In this document: positions 30,818 through 40,172 of the stretch, in pieces | How positions within the stretch are numbered: the stretch's first letter is position 1 | Layout of the letters: every line of letters begins with the position of its first letter | Source: Algoriphagus formosus | GTDB taxonomy: Bacteria > Bacteroidota > Bacteroidia > Cytophagales > Cyclobacteriaceae | Assembly: GCF_002807035.1 (NCBI RefSeq) | Contig: NZ_NIUC01000002.1 | Span: 1,207,267-1,271,266, forward strand | Direction of reading: 5' to 3' | Length of the DNA stretch: 64,000 bases | The notes under the pieces: generated by a model | Seen by the model: the letters and a program-made list of their open reading frames with translations, nothing else | Databases searched by the model: none | Told to the model about the DNA's origin: nothing | Position numbers and translations under genes: made by a program

Positions 30818-33001
30818 ATGAAAAATAAAGTAATATTCAGTCTATTCTTTGGTCTTTTTCTTTGCCTTTCCTGTGGAACCGAGGAAGACCCAAACCCTCA
30901 AAATCCAGCCAACAATGACCCCCTAGCTGGGATCAATACATTCACTGTTTCTGTTGATTTTCCTGAAGGAAATCAGCCTGATCTAACTGATGCGACGATC
31001 TGGTCTTGGGATAGATCAAGCACCCTTGATGACCAAAACCAAGGTGAGGTGGTAATTTTTCCCTCGGAGCCTGCCTTCTCCTATTTGTTTGATGGGCAAG
31101 ATCGTCTGCTCTTGATCGGACTGATAGACAATGATCAGCAGAAAATAGATTTGAATTCTACCGCAAAGACTCTTCTATACTGGGGCTTATCCGGTCCTTT
31201 CTTTGAACCCGAACTTGCCACTAGGTTTTTTGAAGAGGTAGAATCTTTTCCCATTTGGGATGACTGGAGAAATGAAGTAGAGCAGGCCTTTTTGCAGGAC
31301 CCATATTTTCTAGCTGACCCCCAAGTAGGTGAACGGTTAGGGAAACTTATTGAAGGAATAGAGCCAAATTTTCCCAATGCCAGAATCAATGAGGATACGA
31401 AAGCTTCCGATTTGTTGGTGGATGGAGATATAAAAAGTGGGCTGCAGGTGTATCAGACCGGTTTAAGTCAATTTGAAGTAGCCAATACTTTTCGCAGAAG
31501 GGTAACCGGATTTCTTTACAAGACCAAGGTGATCGATGAGTCTGGCGAATCCAAAGTCCTCAATGAGTTTCCGGGGTTGAATAATCAAAAAGAGGCAGAA
31601 TTGAAGATAGAAATCCCAGTGGTCACTGGAATTACCAGCTTTTCAGGCACGGTCTACGAGTACCTGCTCGGAAATACCGAAAAGTCTTTTCGCGTTCAAA
31701 CTGACCCCATCGATATCCCTCTAAACTTGGATGAGAAGCAGGCTATTTGGCAGCTTCGCACGATCGGTATGGGCAAGGGAGGTTCAAATATGAATCAGGC
31801 TGAAATCTCGGAGAGAACCAAATTGGTGATGTTGACTTTCACCTTGGACTTCGTGGTGCCCTTGATTGCAGATGGTCTCACAGCAAAGGCAACAGCCGCT
31901 AAAAATACCGGGGCACCCAAGACACAGCAGGATTTCTGGGAAGCCTTGATCATCGCAGTGACAGGGTACGTGGATCAGATGCCAAGCGTCAGTCAAAAAG
32001 TACAAGATGGGGAGCTCTCCGAAGCTGTCAAAGATTTTTTCAACATTGGCTACAACCAATTCGGCTCAATCTTCTTAGAAGATCTTGCGAGGGTGGCAGC
32101 AGAGATCATTTATGAAAATGCGCCTGCAAATCTTCCCAAGCCTAGTTTGGAAGACTTTAGTAAAAGTGCAGTCCGAAAGGCTAAGATCCTGACCACTATT
32201 GACTTGATGCTGAAGGGTTCTGATTATGCCAGAAAAGTACATGACATAAAGAGCTCCAAAAGTCTGGAGGTTTTCGAAATCACTGCAAGGGAGATAGAAA
32301 TCAACCTAGAGCCTAGAGAATCAAAAGTTTCTCCGGAAAACAGCATTGAGCTGACAGCCTTTATCAAGTCTTCTGTGGCTGATGGTCAGGTCATCGAATA
32401 CGAATGGTCTACCACTGGTGTGTATGGGTACCTATTCGATGATATTCATGAGGGCAAGAACTTTTCTAGTTCCAAAAGGGAGGTGAATTACTTTGCTTCG
32501 GTAAAAGCGGGAGATGTTCCGGACAATGCCGTAGATACGGTTCGAGTGAGCACCTATATCAAGCAGGGCCCCAATCGAACCAAAATCGGTGAAGATATAG
32601 CTATTGTCCAGATTGAGGATAAAATCCAGTTTATCACAGGTTGGGAAATATTTGTGCCAGTGAGTGAAAGAGAGACGAGCCTTTCTCCTACAGGTGTAGA
32701 ATATACTGTATCGACAGGAGGTTTTGAAGCAACCTTTACTACTGAAGTCGAGCCTGCGGGATTCCAATTCCAAGTCATTCGTGCAGATGGAACACGTGCT
32801 GGGATTTCCACTCGATCTGTTGACCAGCTGGAGCGAGACGGAGAAAACTATATACACAGGGTATATGTAGGAAGTATTAGGGTATTCAAAACTTTTAATA
32901 AGGCTCAAAAGGATGAGTGGGTTAAAATGTTTACCGAGGAGTATGAGGAATTAAGAAGTGTTTACCACCAAGTTGAGGTTACAGTAATTCCCAAAAACTA
33001 A
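30818..33001 (+). CDS. Large surface lipoprotein of unknown function
   Basis: This encodes 727 residues from ATG 30,818 (MKNKVIFSLFFGLFLCLSCG); an ATG two codons earlier is also in frame. The lipobox LSCG is followed by TEED, a surface-export-type signal. The chain has no catalytic motif that I recognise. Residues about 500-600 look like an Ig/PKD-type beta-sandwich (NSIELTAFIKSS, IEYEWSTTGVYGYLF), and the middle is helical. It follows the barrel gene by 30 bp and ends at a strong terminator, so it closes the regulon. It may form an outer-surface partner of the barrel. Confidence 0.65.
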   Translation: MKNKVIFSLFFGLFLCLSCGTEEDPNPQNPANNDPLAGINTFTVSVDFPEGNQPDLTDATIWSWDRSSTLDDQNQGEVVIFPSEPAFSYLFDGQDRLLLIGLIDNDQQKIDLNSTAKTLLYWGLSGPFFEPELATRFFEEVESFPIWDDWRNEVEQAFLQDPYFLADPQVGERLGKLIEGIEPNFPNARINEDTKASDLLVDGDIKSGLQVYQTGLSQFEVANTFRRRVTGFLYKTKVIDESGESKVLNEFPGLNNQKEAELKIEIPVVTGITSFSGTVYEYLLGNTEKSFRVQTDPIDIPLNLDEKQAIWQLRTIGMGKGGSNMNQAEISERTKLVMLTFTLDFVVPLIADGLTAKATAAKNTGAPKTQQDFWEALIIAVTGYVDQMPSVSQKVQDGELSEAVKDFFNIGYNQFGSIFLEDLARVAAEIIYENAPANLPKPSLEDFSKSAVRKAKILTTIDLMLKGSDYARKVHDIKSSKSLEVFEITAREIEINLEPRESKVSPENSIELTAFIKSSVADGQVIEYEWSTTGVYGYLFDDIHEGKNFSSSKREVNYFASVKAGDVPDNAVDTVRVSTYIKQGPNRTKIGEDIAIVQIEDKIQFITGWEIFVPVSERETSLSPTGVEYTVSTGGFEATFTTEVEPAGFQFQVIRADGTRAGISTRSVDQLERDGENYIHRVYVGSIRVFKTFNKAQKDEWVKMFTEEYEELRSVYHQVEVTVIPKN

Positions 33002-33010
33002 TTTCAATTA

Positions 33011-33041
33011 AGGGCTGATTCAAATTCAGCCCTTATTTTTT
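33011..33041 (+). terminator. Rho-independent terminator ending the CHAT/ECF regulon
   Basis: AGGGCTGA and TCAGCCCT pair around a 7-base loop and are followed by TATTTTTTG, directly after the lipoprotein stop. Confidence 0.8.
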
Positions 33042-33054
33042 GTATTTTTCCTTT

Positions 33055-33900
33055 ATGGAAAATATTCTGAATTGGAATTGGCAGGAGTTAAGCGAATTGC
33101 TCCAAACTTTAGGCATCTCCCTTGCCATTCTTCTGGGCTTTTACTTTTTAGCTGCTTTTCTTCAAAAACACCTTCGCAGGCGATTGGTAGCCAGGATGGA
33201 CGATGACTTGCTGGCAAATTTTCTTTCCATGATTTTTAGACTACTAGTCATCTTGGCTGGTTTTATGGTTGTCTTTCGCTTTGTCGGCCTCACTGGAGTA
33301 GTTTCAGGGCTTTTGGCAGGTGCAGGGATTACCGCTTTCGTGATAGGTTTTGCATTGAAGGATATTGGTGAGAACTTTCTCGCAGGGATTCTTTTGGCAT
33401 TCAAAAGACCCTTCAAAGTAGGAGATATCATCGAAATAAATGGAATTAGAGGATCGGTGGTCTCTCTCAACCTTCGGGATACTCAGATTAAGACAGGGGA
33501 TGGCAAAGATGTCTATATCCCCAATGCCAAAATCATCACGAATGCCCTGATCAATTTTACAATTGATGGTTTTCTCCGCTATGATTTTATAGTTGGGTTG
33601 GATTATGGCTCAGATTACCGTAAAGCCATGGCAATTATTTTGGAGACTGCCTATAAAGTCCCTGGAGTCCTCAAAAATAGAAGGAAACCAAATGTATGGA
33701 TTTCAGACTTGGCCGCAAGTACCTTAAATCTTCAGGTGACTTTTTGGGTGGATACTTTAGATGATGGTCCTGGAGATATGGAGATCAAAACCAACTTGAT
33801 CATCGAAGTCTTAAATGCCTTGGATCAAGCTGGTTTCAATTTGCCCGGGAATATCATGGAGTTGAAGAATTATCAAAATAATCCGCTCAAAACCAGTTAA
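33055..33900 (+). CDS. MscS-family mechanosensitive channel
   Basis: This encodes 281 residues from ATG 33,055 (MENILNWNW); a TTG five codons earlier is less likely. Three hydrophobic segments lie at about 15-33, 60-80 and 85-115. The third is the Gly/Ala-rich pore helix (GVVSGLLAGAGITAFVIGFA) followed by KDIGENFLAGILLAFKRPFK, the signature of MscS. A beta domain and a C-terminal alpha/beta domain follow. The protein releases solutes on hypo-osmotic shock in the inner membrane. It lies alone between a terminator and a convergent gene. Confidence 0.9.
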   Translation: MENILNWNWQELSELLQTLGISLAILLGFYFLAAFLQKHLRRRLVARMDDDLLANFLSMIFRLLVILAGFMVVFRFVGLTGVVSGLLAGAGITAFVIGFALKDIGENFLAGILLAFKRPFKVGDIIEINGIRGSVVSLNLRDTQIKTGDGKDVYIPNAKIITNALINFTIDGFLRYDFIVGLDYGSDYRKAMAIILETAYKVPGVLKNRRKPNVWISDLAASTLNLQVTFWVDTLDDGPGDMEIKTNLIIEVLNALDQAGFNLPGNIMELKNYQNNPLKTS

Positions 33901-33901
33901 G

Positions 33902-34369
33902 TTATTTTTCCAAGATCCTTTTCAGATCAGCTGGAGAATAATTCACCGACTTCAGCGTCTTTCGGTCTCCTTCTCGGAATACTAAGAATAGATCTCCTTC
34001 TTTTTCATAAAAGCAATCTGTGCCCTTCAGTTTGTAATGGGCAACAGTAGCCTTGGCTTCTTCTTCCGTTTCGCAGGCTTTACTCATATTGGAGCGCTGC
34101 ACTTCGTCAAAGAGCTCTTTGAACTTCTCTCCTAGTCCGAATTCCAATATCGCTCCGGAAAGTACGTATTGAAGGTCGCAAAGGGCATCTGCAATTTCTA
34201 CCAAATCCTTATCAGCGATCGCTTGCTCGAGTTCTTTCAACTCCTCTGCTAAAAGCGCCACCCGAAGCTTGCATCGTATTTCGTCAGGAATCTGAGGGCT
34301 ATCCAAGACAGGGTGTTTGAAGGTTTGGTGAAATTTGGCGACAGAAGTGAGGGATTTTGGATCTTGCAT
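33902..34369 (-). CDS. MazG-like nucleotide pyrophosphohydrolase
   Basis: This encodes 155 residues of the all-alpha NTP pyrophosphatase fold. The metal site is visible as AEELKELEQAIADKD (EExxE) and EIADALCDLQYVL (ExxD) at about 45-70. The C-terminal 50 residues are an extra region with a beta hairpin (TDCFYEKEGDLFLVFREGDR). Such enzymes hydrolyse nucleoside triphosphates or modified nucleotides; the actual substrate cannot be told. It is convergent with the MscS gene, with one base between the stops. Confidence 0.75.
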   Translation of the reverse strand: MQDPKSLTSVAKFHQTFKHPVLDSPQIPDEIRCKLRVALLAEELKELEQAIADKDLVEIADALCDLQYVLSGAILEFGLGEKFKELFDEVQRSNMSKACETEEEAKATVAHYKLKGTDCFYEKEGDLFLVFREGDRKTLKSVNYSPADLKRILEK

Positions 34370-34400
34370 ATTGAAATAGTTTAAAGCTCGAAATAAAAGA

Positions 34401-34427
34401 AAAAGACCGGAATTTCCGGCCTTTTCT
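34401..34427 (-). terminator. Rho-independent terminator after the superoxide dismutase gene
   Basis: GACCGGAA and TTCCGGCC pair closely on the plus strand, flanked by A and T runs on both sides, so it can work in either direction. It separates the dismutase from the MazG-like gene. Confidence 0.75.
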
Positions 34428-34447
34428 TGATCGCTTTCTAATTTGAT

Positions 34448-35206
34448 TTACATGGATGCTGCAGCAAATCGCTCTGCCACAGTCTTCCAATTGACAATAT
34501 TCCAAAAAGCAGAAACATAATCCGCTCTTCTATTCTGGTAATTCAGGTAGTAGGCATGCTCCCACACATCCAGTCCCAAAAGCGGAGTACCCTTGAAGTC
34601 AGAAATATCCATCAGAGGATTATCTTGATTTGGTGTAGAGCCTATCGCCAACTTTTTATCTGCTCCTACCACTAGCCAAGCCCAGCCTGAGCCAAAGCGG
34701 GTTTTTGCAGCAGTTTCAAATTGAGAAGCAAATTCTTCAAAGCTTCCAAAAGAGCTATTGATTGCCTCAGCGAGGTCGCCTTCAGGTCGCTCTGCCGCAT
34801 CAGGAGTCATGACTTTCCAAAACAGCTCATGATTATAATGCCCCCCACCATTGTTTCTCATTTTGGTGGAAAACTTGGAGATATTTCCCAAGATATCTTC
34901 CAATGAGCGACTGGAGTCAACTTGCTCTTCACCCATGGCATCGTTTAGGTTTTTGGCGTAGCCTGCAGCATGCTTGGTAAAGTGAATCTCCATGGTCATC
35001 GCGTCGATGTGTGGTTCGAGAGCGGAAAAATCAAATGCTAGCGGAGTCTGGGTCATGCTAGTGGCCAACACAGATTGTGCATCTCCTTTCACGTCTCCGG
35101 AGCAGGCGCTGAGAATCGCTGTGCCTCCCAATGAAAGGGCTAGCCCCGTTTTACTTGTATTTGCTAAAAAAGCTCTTCTAGAGAGATTAAAGTTCATCTT
35201 ATCCAT
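34448..35206 (-). CDS. Exported Fe/Mn superoxide dismutase (Tat lipoprotein)
   Basis: This encodes 252 residues. The N-terminus has a twin-arginine signal (LSRRAFLA), a hydrophobic stretch and a lipobox-like LSAC at about residues 33-36, so the enzyme is probably exported folded and lipid-anchored. The catalytic part has the family's metal ligands: HFTKHAAGY (first His), [11 protein letters not shown] (second His) and [11 protein letters not shown] (Asp and third His). It converts superoxide to peroxide and oxygen outside the cytoplasm. Most Bacteroidota dismutases are cytosolic, so the signal is notable. Fe versus Mn cannot be decided. ATG 35,197 is an alternative start. Confidence 0.9.
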   Translation of the reverse strand: MDKMNFNLSRRAFLANTSKTGLALSLGGTAILSACSGDVKGDAQSVLATSMTQTPLAFDFSALEPHIDAMTMEIHFTKHAAGYAKNLNDAMGEEQVDSSRSLEDILGNISKFSTKMRNNGGGHYNHELFWKVMTPDAAERPEGDLAEAINSSFGSFEEFASQFETAAKTRFGSGWAWLVVGADKKLAIGSTPNQDNPLMDISDFKGTPLLGLDVWEHAYYLNYQNRRADYVSAFWNIVNWKTVAERFAAASM

Positions 35207-35377
35207 GGTTATATTTTTGATTAAGAGTTGCTAATGAATAACTAAAATTACGGATTATCTGCCGAAATTGGAACCTTAATCGGACATATAGTCTGAAACA
35301 GTGACAAGATGTTAAAGTTTTTAAGCTGAACAGGCTATGGAGAAGTTTTTGAATCAGGAATTTACTTTAGAATTTCT

Positions 35378-36151
35378 ATGAATATTTCTTTCTATAAATA
35401 TCAAGGGACAGGCAACGACTTTGTCATGATCGATGATCGGGATGAAGTACTAGATCTGAGTGACATTTCCTGGGTGAAACGCCTGTGCGATCGCAAATTT
35501 GGAATCGGTGCAGATGGATTGATTGCCATCCGAAACCACAAGGACTATGACTTTGAAATGGTTTATTTCAATTCAGATGGTAGTCAAAGTATGTGTGGCA
35601 ATGGAGCGCGCTGTGCAGTAGCATTTGCCGGACAGTTGGGGATAGTATCTGAAAAAACCAACTTCTTGGCTATTGATGGGCCACACGAAGCGCTACTTTC
35701 GGATTCCATTGTCGAGCTAAAAATGGGAGATGTCTCATCCATTGATGTTTTGGAAGGAGATTTTTTTGTGAATACAGGTTCACCTCATCACATTCGGATG
35801 GTCGAGGAGATTGATTCTTATCCTGTTTTAGAGCAAGGGAAAGAAGTTCGATACTCGGAGCAATACCAGCCTGCCGGCACGAATGTAAACTTTATCCAGA
35901 AACAGTCCGAGGAACGAATTTTCGTACGTACTTATGAACGTGGGGTAGAGAATGAAACCCTCTCTTGTGGTACAGGAGTGACCGCAGCCGCCTTGGCTTT
36001 TGCTGCAGATCGAGAGGCGGCTACCATTCAGATCCAAACCCTAGGAGGGGAATTGGCCGTACGATTTGACAAAGCCCCCGGAGGTGGGTACCAAAACATT
36101 TGGTTAATCGGTCCTGCAGAGCGGGTTTTTAGTGGAGAAATTAAACTATAG
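35378..36151 (+). CDS. dapF: Diaminopimelate epimerase
   Basis: This encodes 257 residues. It converts LL- to meso-diaminopimelate for lysine and peptidoglycan synthesis in the cytosol. Both catalytic cysteines are in their motifs: C73 in SMCGNGARC and C197 in ETLSCGTGVTAAAL. The N-terminal YKYQGTGNDFVMIDD is also typical. Length is slightly under the 270-280 usual for proteobacterial enzymes but normal for Bacteroidota. It is followed by secA after 97 bp. Confidence 0.95.
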   Translation: MNISFYKYQGTGNDFVMIDDRDEVLDLSDISWVKRLCDRKFGIGADGLIAIRNHKDYDFEMVYFNSDGSQSMCGNGARCAVAFAGQLGIVSEKTNFLAIDGPHEALLSDSIVELKMGDVSSIDVLEGDFFVNTGSPHHIRMVEEIDSYPVLEQGKEVRYSEQYQPAGTNVNFIQKQSEERIFVRTYERGVENETLSCGTGVTAAALAFAADREAATIQIQTLGGELAVRFDKAPGGGYQNIWLIGPAERVFSGEIKL

Positions 36152-36248
36152 ATCATTTAAACCCCTGATCAACCCTTCCCAAAGTCAATTATCAATTCTA
36201 ATAAAAAGGGCTTAATTTTAGGCCGCATTTAGCACAAGACAGATAGAG

Positions 36249-39200
36249 ATGTTAGATATTATAGCAAAAGGTATAGCAAAAGTATTCGGCACCAAGTCCG
36301 ATCGAGATATTAAAGAGTTACTTCCAAGAGTCAAAGAGATCAATCAGGCATTCGCAGCATTGAGTGGATTGAGTGATCAGGAACTCCGGGCAAGGACTAG
36401 TGAAATCAGATCCAAAGTGGATGCCCACTTGAAGGATTTTGACGATAGAATCGAAAAGCTCCGATCAGAGATCGAAGGTCTTCCTGCTGATGCTATTCAT
36501 CAAAAAGACCAACTTTTTACCCAAATCGAGGAAATTGAAAAAAACCGCGATAAGGCCCTGGAGGAAATTCTCGATCAGGTGATGCCTGAGGCTTTTGCCG
36601 TGGTGAAGGAAACTGCGCGAAGATTTAAAGAAAATGGAAAGTTGGTGGTCGAAGCGACTATTCGCGATAAGGAGCTTGCCGCTTCCAAACCCAATGTGGA
36701 GATCGATGGAGATACAGCCATTTGGCATAATAAATGGCTGGCCGCGGGTAATGAGGTCGTGTGGGATATGGTTCACTACGATGTACAGCTCATAGGTGGT
36801 ATGGTTTTGCATCAGGGAAAAATTGCCGAGATGGCGACTGGTGAAGGTAAAACCCTCGTTTCTACTCTTCCCGCATACCTAAATGCACTAGCTGGACGAG
36901 GTGTCCACATCGTCACAGTCAATGATTACCTAGCCAAGCGTGACTCAGAATGGAACGCACCACTTTTTGAATTCCATGGTCTTTCTGTGGATTGTATTGA
37001 TAAGTACCAACCCAATTCTTTTGGAAGGAAAAATGCCTATCAGTGCGATATTGTTTACGGTACTAATAATGAGTTTGGCTTTGATTACTTGCGGGACAAT
37101 ATGGCTCGGGAAGCAGGTGATTTGGTGCAGGGCAAGCATCACTTTGCCATGGTCGATGAGGTTGACTCCGTATTGATTGATGATGCGAGAACACCGCTGA
37201 TTATCTCAGGTCCAGTTCCAAGAGGAGATGTGCATGAATTTGATCAGATGAAACCTCGGGTTTCTACTTTGGTGGATGAGCAGCGTAAGTTGGTTCAGGG
37301 CTTCTTGACCACTGCCAAAAAGCAAATTGCCGAAGGAAATGAAAAAGAAGGTGGTTTGGCGCTTTTTAGAGCCTATCGAGGAATGCCTAAATACAAACCT
37401 TTGATCAAATACCTCTCTGAGCCGGGAATTCGTGTGATTTTGCAGAAAACCGAAAACTTTTATCTGCAGGACAACAAGAGAAATATGCCTGAGGCGGATG
37501 AGCCACTACTTTTCACCATTGATGAAAAAAGCAATGTAGTCGATCTGACTGACCGTGGTATCGAAACGATGACTACGAAAAATGAAGACGCCGACTTCTT
37601 CATTATGCCGGATATCGGGGTGGTCATTGCAGAGCTGGAGAAAGACGAAAGTCTGGATGAGAAAGAGAAACTAGTTCGAAAAGAAGAGGTCATTAAAGAC
37701 TATGGTGTGAAAGCACAGCGAATTCATACAGTCAATCAGCTTTTGAAGGCTTACTGTATGTTTGAGCGTGATACCGAATACATTATCGTCGACGGAAAGG
37801 TGAAAATCGTCGATGAGCAAACCGGTCGTGTGATGGAGGGCCGACGCTATTCAGACGGTCTTCACCAAGCGATTGAGGCGAAGGAAAATGTCAAAGTAGA
37901 GGACGCAACGCAGACTTACGCGACCATTACGCTTCAAAACTACTTCCGAATGTACCACAAGCTTGCTGGTATGACCGGTACAGCTGAGACAGAGGCTGGT
38001 GAATTTTGGGAGATTTATAAACTCGACGTAGTAGTTATACCGACCAATAAGCCCATTCAGCGGGATGACCGTCAGGATAAAGTCTACAAAACGGTGCGAG
38101 AGAAGTTTAATGCAGTAGGTGAGGAGATCAATGAATTGGTCAAGCAAGGCCGCCCAGTATTGGTGGGTACGACTTCGGTAGAAATATCCGAGGTGCTCAG
38201 CCGAATGCTGACTTTGAAAAAAATCCCACACCAGGTCCTTAATGCGAAGCAACATGCTAAGGAAGCAGATGTCGTCGCTGAGGCGGGTAAGCCTGGCACT
38301 GTGACCATCGCAACCAACATGGCGGGTCGAGGAACAGATATCAAGCTGACTCCAGAATCACGTCAAGCAGGCGGTTTGGCCATTATTGGTACCGAGCGCC
38401 ACGAGTCTAGACGTGTTGACCGTCAGTTGAGAGGTCGTTCAGGACGTCAGGGAGATGTGGGTTCTTCTCAGTTCTTTGTCTCTTTGGAAGATTCACTGAT
38501 GCGACTATTTGGATCAGACCGAATCGCCAAACTCATGGACCGAATGGGCCTAGAAGAGGGAGAAGTGATTCAGCACAGCATGATTACCAAGTCTATCGAA
38601 CGTGCTCAGCGAAAGGTAGAGGAGAATAACTTCGGTACACGAAAGCGACTTTTGGAGTATGATGATGTGATGAACTCACAGCGTGAGGTGGTGTATAAGC
38701 GCCGTCGAAATGCTCTTAAAGGTGAGCGTCTAGAGTTGGATATTCTGAATATCATGTATGATGTGGCCGAAAGCATCATTGATGTGGCAAAATCCACGGA
38801 CGATGCCGAAAACCTCCGTATGAATATTTTCACCTCCCTAGGTTTGGATTATCAAATCTCTGAGAGTGATCTGAAGTCGAAAGATGCTGCCATACTGACA
38901 CAAGAACTCTATGAAGCGGCATTCAAGAATTATCAAGAGAAGAATCAGCGCATCATTCAAGCGGCGCTTCCTGTACTTCGTCGAGTGTATGAAGAACGAG
39001 GAGCTACTGTCAAAGATATCATGGTTCCGATCTCGGATGGCATCAAGCAAATTGGCGTAGTAGCGAATTTGGAGAAAATGCTTGCTTCAGAAGGACAGGA
39101 CCTTATTCGTTCACTGGAGAAAAATGTGACTTTGGCGATTATCGATCAAAACTGGAAGGAGCACCTTCGGGACATGGATGACTTGAAGCAATCCGTTCAG

Positions 39201-39629
39201 AATGCCGTTTACGAGCAAAAAGATCCCCTTTTGATCTATAAGTTTGAGGCTTTTGAGATGTTTAAGCGTTTCATTGGCAAGTTGAATGAGGATATGATTT
39301 CCTTCTTGACCCGTGCGGAGCTTCCGAAGCAAGACCCAGCCCAAGTACAGCAGGCGCAAGCACAACGAGCCGCTGAACCAGCTGTTCACGCATCGAAAGA
39401 GGAAGCAGGAAGTACTCTGAACCCGGGAGCTAATCGTGCAGCTGCTGCAGCCGCCACGGCAGGAAGACCCGCCCCACAGGTAGTTGCTCCTAGAAAGTCA
39501 GAGAAAACTTACGGAAGAAACGACCGGATCACGGTTCAATACAACGACGGTTCTACCAAGAAAGACGTGAAGTTCAAGAGTGTGGAGCAGGATATCCAAG
39601 AAGGTAAGTGTGTAATCATAGATAATTAA
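36249..39629 (+). CDS. secA: Preprotein translocase ATPase SecA
   Basis: This encodes 1126 residues, the motor of Sec-dependent export. Visible are MATGEGKTL (Walker A), VDEVDSVLIDDARTPLIISG (DEVD Walker B region), TNMAGRGTDI and QLRGRSGRQGD (helicase motifs V-VI). It is longer than the 900-residue E. coli protein because of insertions (about 340-480) that are typical of Bacteroidota. The C-terminus is Ala/Gln-rich and ends in CVIIDN, without the zinc-binding CxC...CH tail. It is followed by a lipoprotein gene three bases downstream. Confidence 0.97.
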   Translation: MLDIIAKGIAKVFGTKSDRDIKELLPRVKEINQAFAALSGLSDQELRARTSEIRSKVDAHLKDFDDRIEKLRSEIEGLPADAIHQKDQLFTQIEEIEKNRDKALEEILDQVMPEAFAVVKETARRFKENGKLVVEATIRDKELAASKPNVEIDGDTAIWHNKWLAAGNEVVWDMVHYDVQLIGGMVLHQGKIAEMATGEGKTLVSTLPAYLNALAGRGVHIVTVNDYLAKRDSEWNAPLFEFHGLSVDCIDKYQPNSFGRKNAYQCDIVYGTNNEFGFDYLRDNMAREAGDLVQGKHHFAMVDEVDSVLIDDARTPLIISGPVPRGDVHEFDQMKPRVSTLVDEQRKLVQGFLTTAKKQIAEGNEKEGGLALFRAYRGMPKYKPLIKYLSEPGIRVILQKTENFYLQDNKRNMPEADEPLLFTIDEKSNVVDLTDRGIETMTTKNEDADFFIMPDIGVVIAELEKDESLDEKEKLVRKEEVIKDYGVKAQRIHTVNQLLKAYCMFERDTEYIIVDGKVKIVDEQTGRVMEGRRYSDGLHQAIEAKENVKVEDATQTYATITLQNYFRMYHKLAGMTGTAETEAGEFWEIYKLDVVVIPTNKPIQRDDRQDKVYKTVREKFNAVGEEINELVKQGRPVLVGTTSVEISEVLSRMLTLKKIPHQVLNAKQHAKEADVVAEAGKPGTVTIATNMAGRGTDIKLTPESRQAGGLAIIGTERHESRRVDRQLRGRSGRQGDVGSSQFFVSLEDSLMRLFGSDRIAKLMDRMGLEEGEVIQHSMITKSIERAQRKVEENNFGTRKRLLEYDDVMNSQREVVYKRRRNALKGERLELDILNIMYDVAESIIDVAKSTDDAENLRMNIFTSLGLDYQISESDLKSKDAAILTQELYEAAFKNYQEKNQRIIQAALPVLRRVYEERGATVKDIMVPISDGIKQIGVVANLEKMLASEGQDLIRSLEKNVTLAIIDQNWKEHLRDMDDLKQSVQNAVYEQKDPLLIYKFEAFEMFKRFIGKLNEDMISFLTRAELPKQDPAQVQQAQAQRAAEPAVHASKEEAGSTLNPGANRAAAAAATAGRPAPQVVAPRKSEKTYGRNDRITVQYNDGSTKKDVKFKSVEQDIQEGKCVIIDN

Positions 39630-39632
39630 GCC

Positions 39633-40172
39633 ATGCGGAAACTCTGGGTAATTGTATTGATAGTAGTGGCAGGTGCCTGTAAGTCCGGTTCGAGTCTGAC
39701 GACTTCACCGAGCGATTTCGAAAACTACAGCGAAGACTTAAGTGGTACACTGCCCCAATATCCAGATTACAAATCCGAAATGGCTCAACTTCCGGCACTT
39801 CCTGCTCCGGAGTCACCTCAGGCTATTGACGAGCAGCTTAAAGAGCTTGCACGTCAGAAATATGAGAGAAATACCTCTGAGCCATATTTTAATGGATACA
39901 GGATTTTGATTTACTCTGGTCTTGATCGGGATCTTGCTTTCAAAACCCAGGAAGAATTGACCGAAGCGATGCCAGATATCAATCCCGAGATTCAATATGA
40001 GCAACCCCGATATTTGGTGAAAGTGGGCCGATATGGTCATAAGATCGAAGCGCTCAAGCTTTTGTATGATATTAAATCTGTATTTCCGACAGCTCGTATA
40101 GTTAGAGACCGTATTCAACGAAAAGATTTTACCCTACCAAGTCAAACCAATAATGCTGAAGGAGAAAATTAA
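39633..40172 (+). CDS. SPOR-like lipoprotein
   Basis: This encodes 179 residues. The signal ends in the lipobox GAC (mature KSGSS, no acidic retention/export residues, so periplasmic side is likely). The C-terminal 90 residues (YRILIYSGLDRDLAFKTQEE, then YLVKVGRYGHKIEAL) look like a SPOR-type peptidoglycan-binding fold. The gene starts three bases after secA and overlaps the peptidase gene by 20 bp, so all three are in one transcript. The SPOR match is by pattern only. Confidence 0.6.
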   Translation: MRKLWVIVLIVVAGACKSGSSLTTSPSDFENYSEDLSGTLPQYPDYKSEMAQLPALPAPESPQAIDEQLKELARQKYERNTSEPYFNGYRILIYSGLDRDLAFKTQEELTEAMPDINPEIQYEQPRYLVKVGRYGHKIEALKLLYDIKSVFPTARIVRDRIQRKDFTLPSQTNNAEGEN

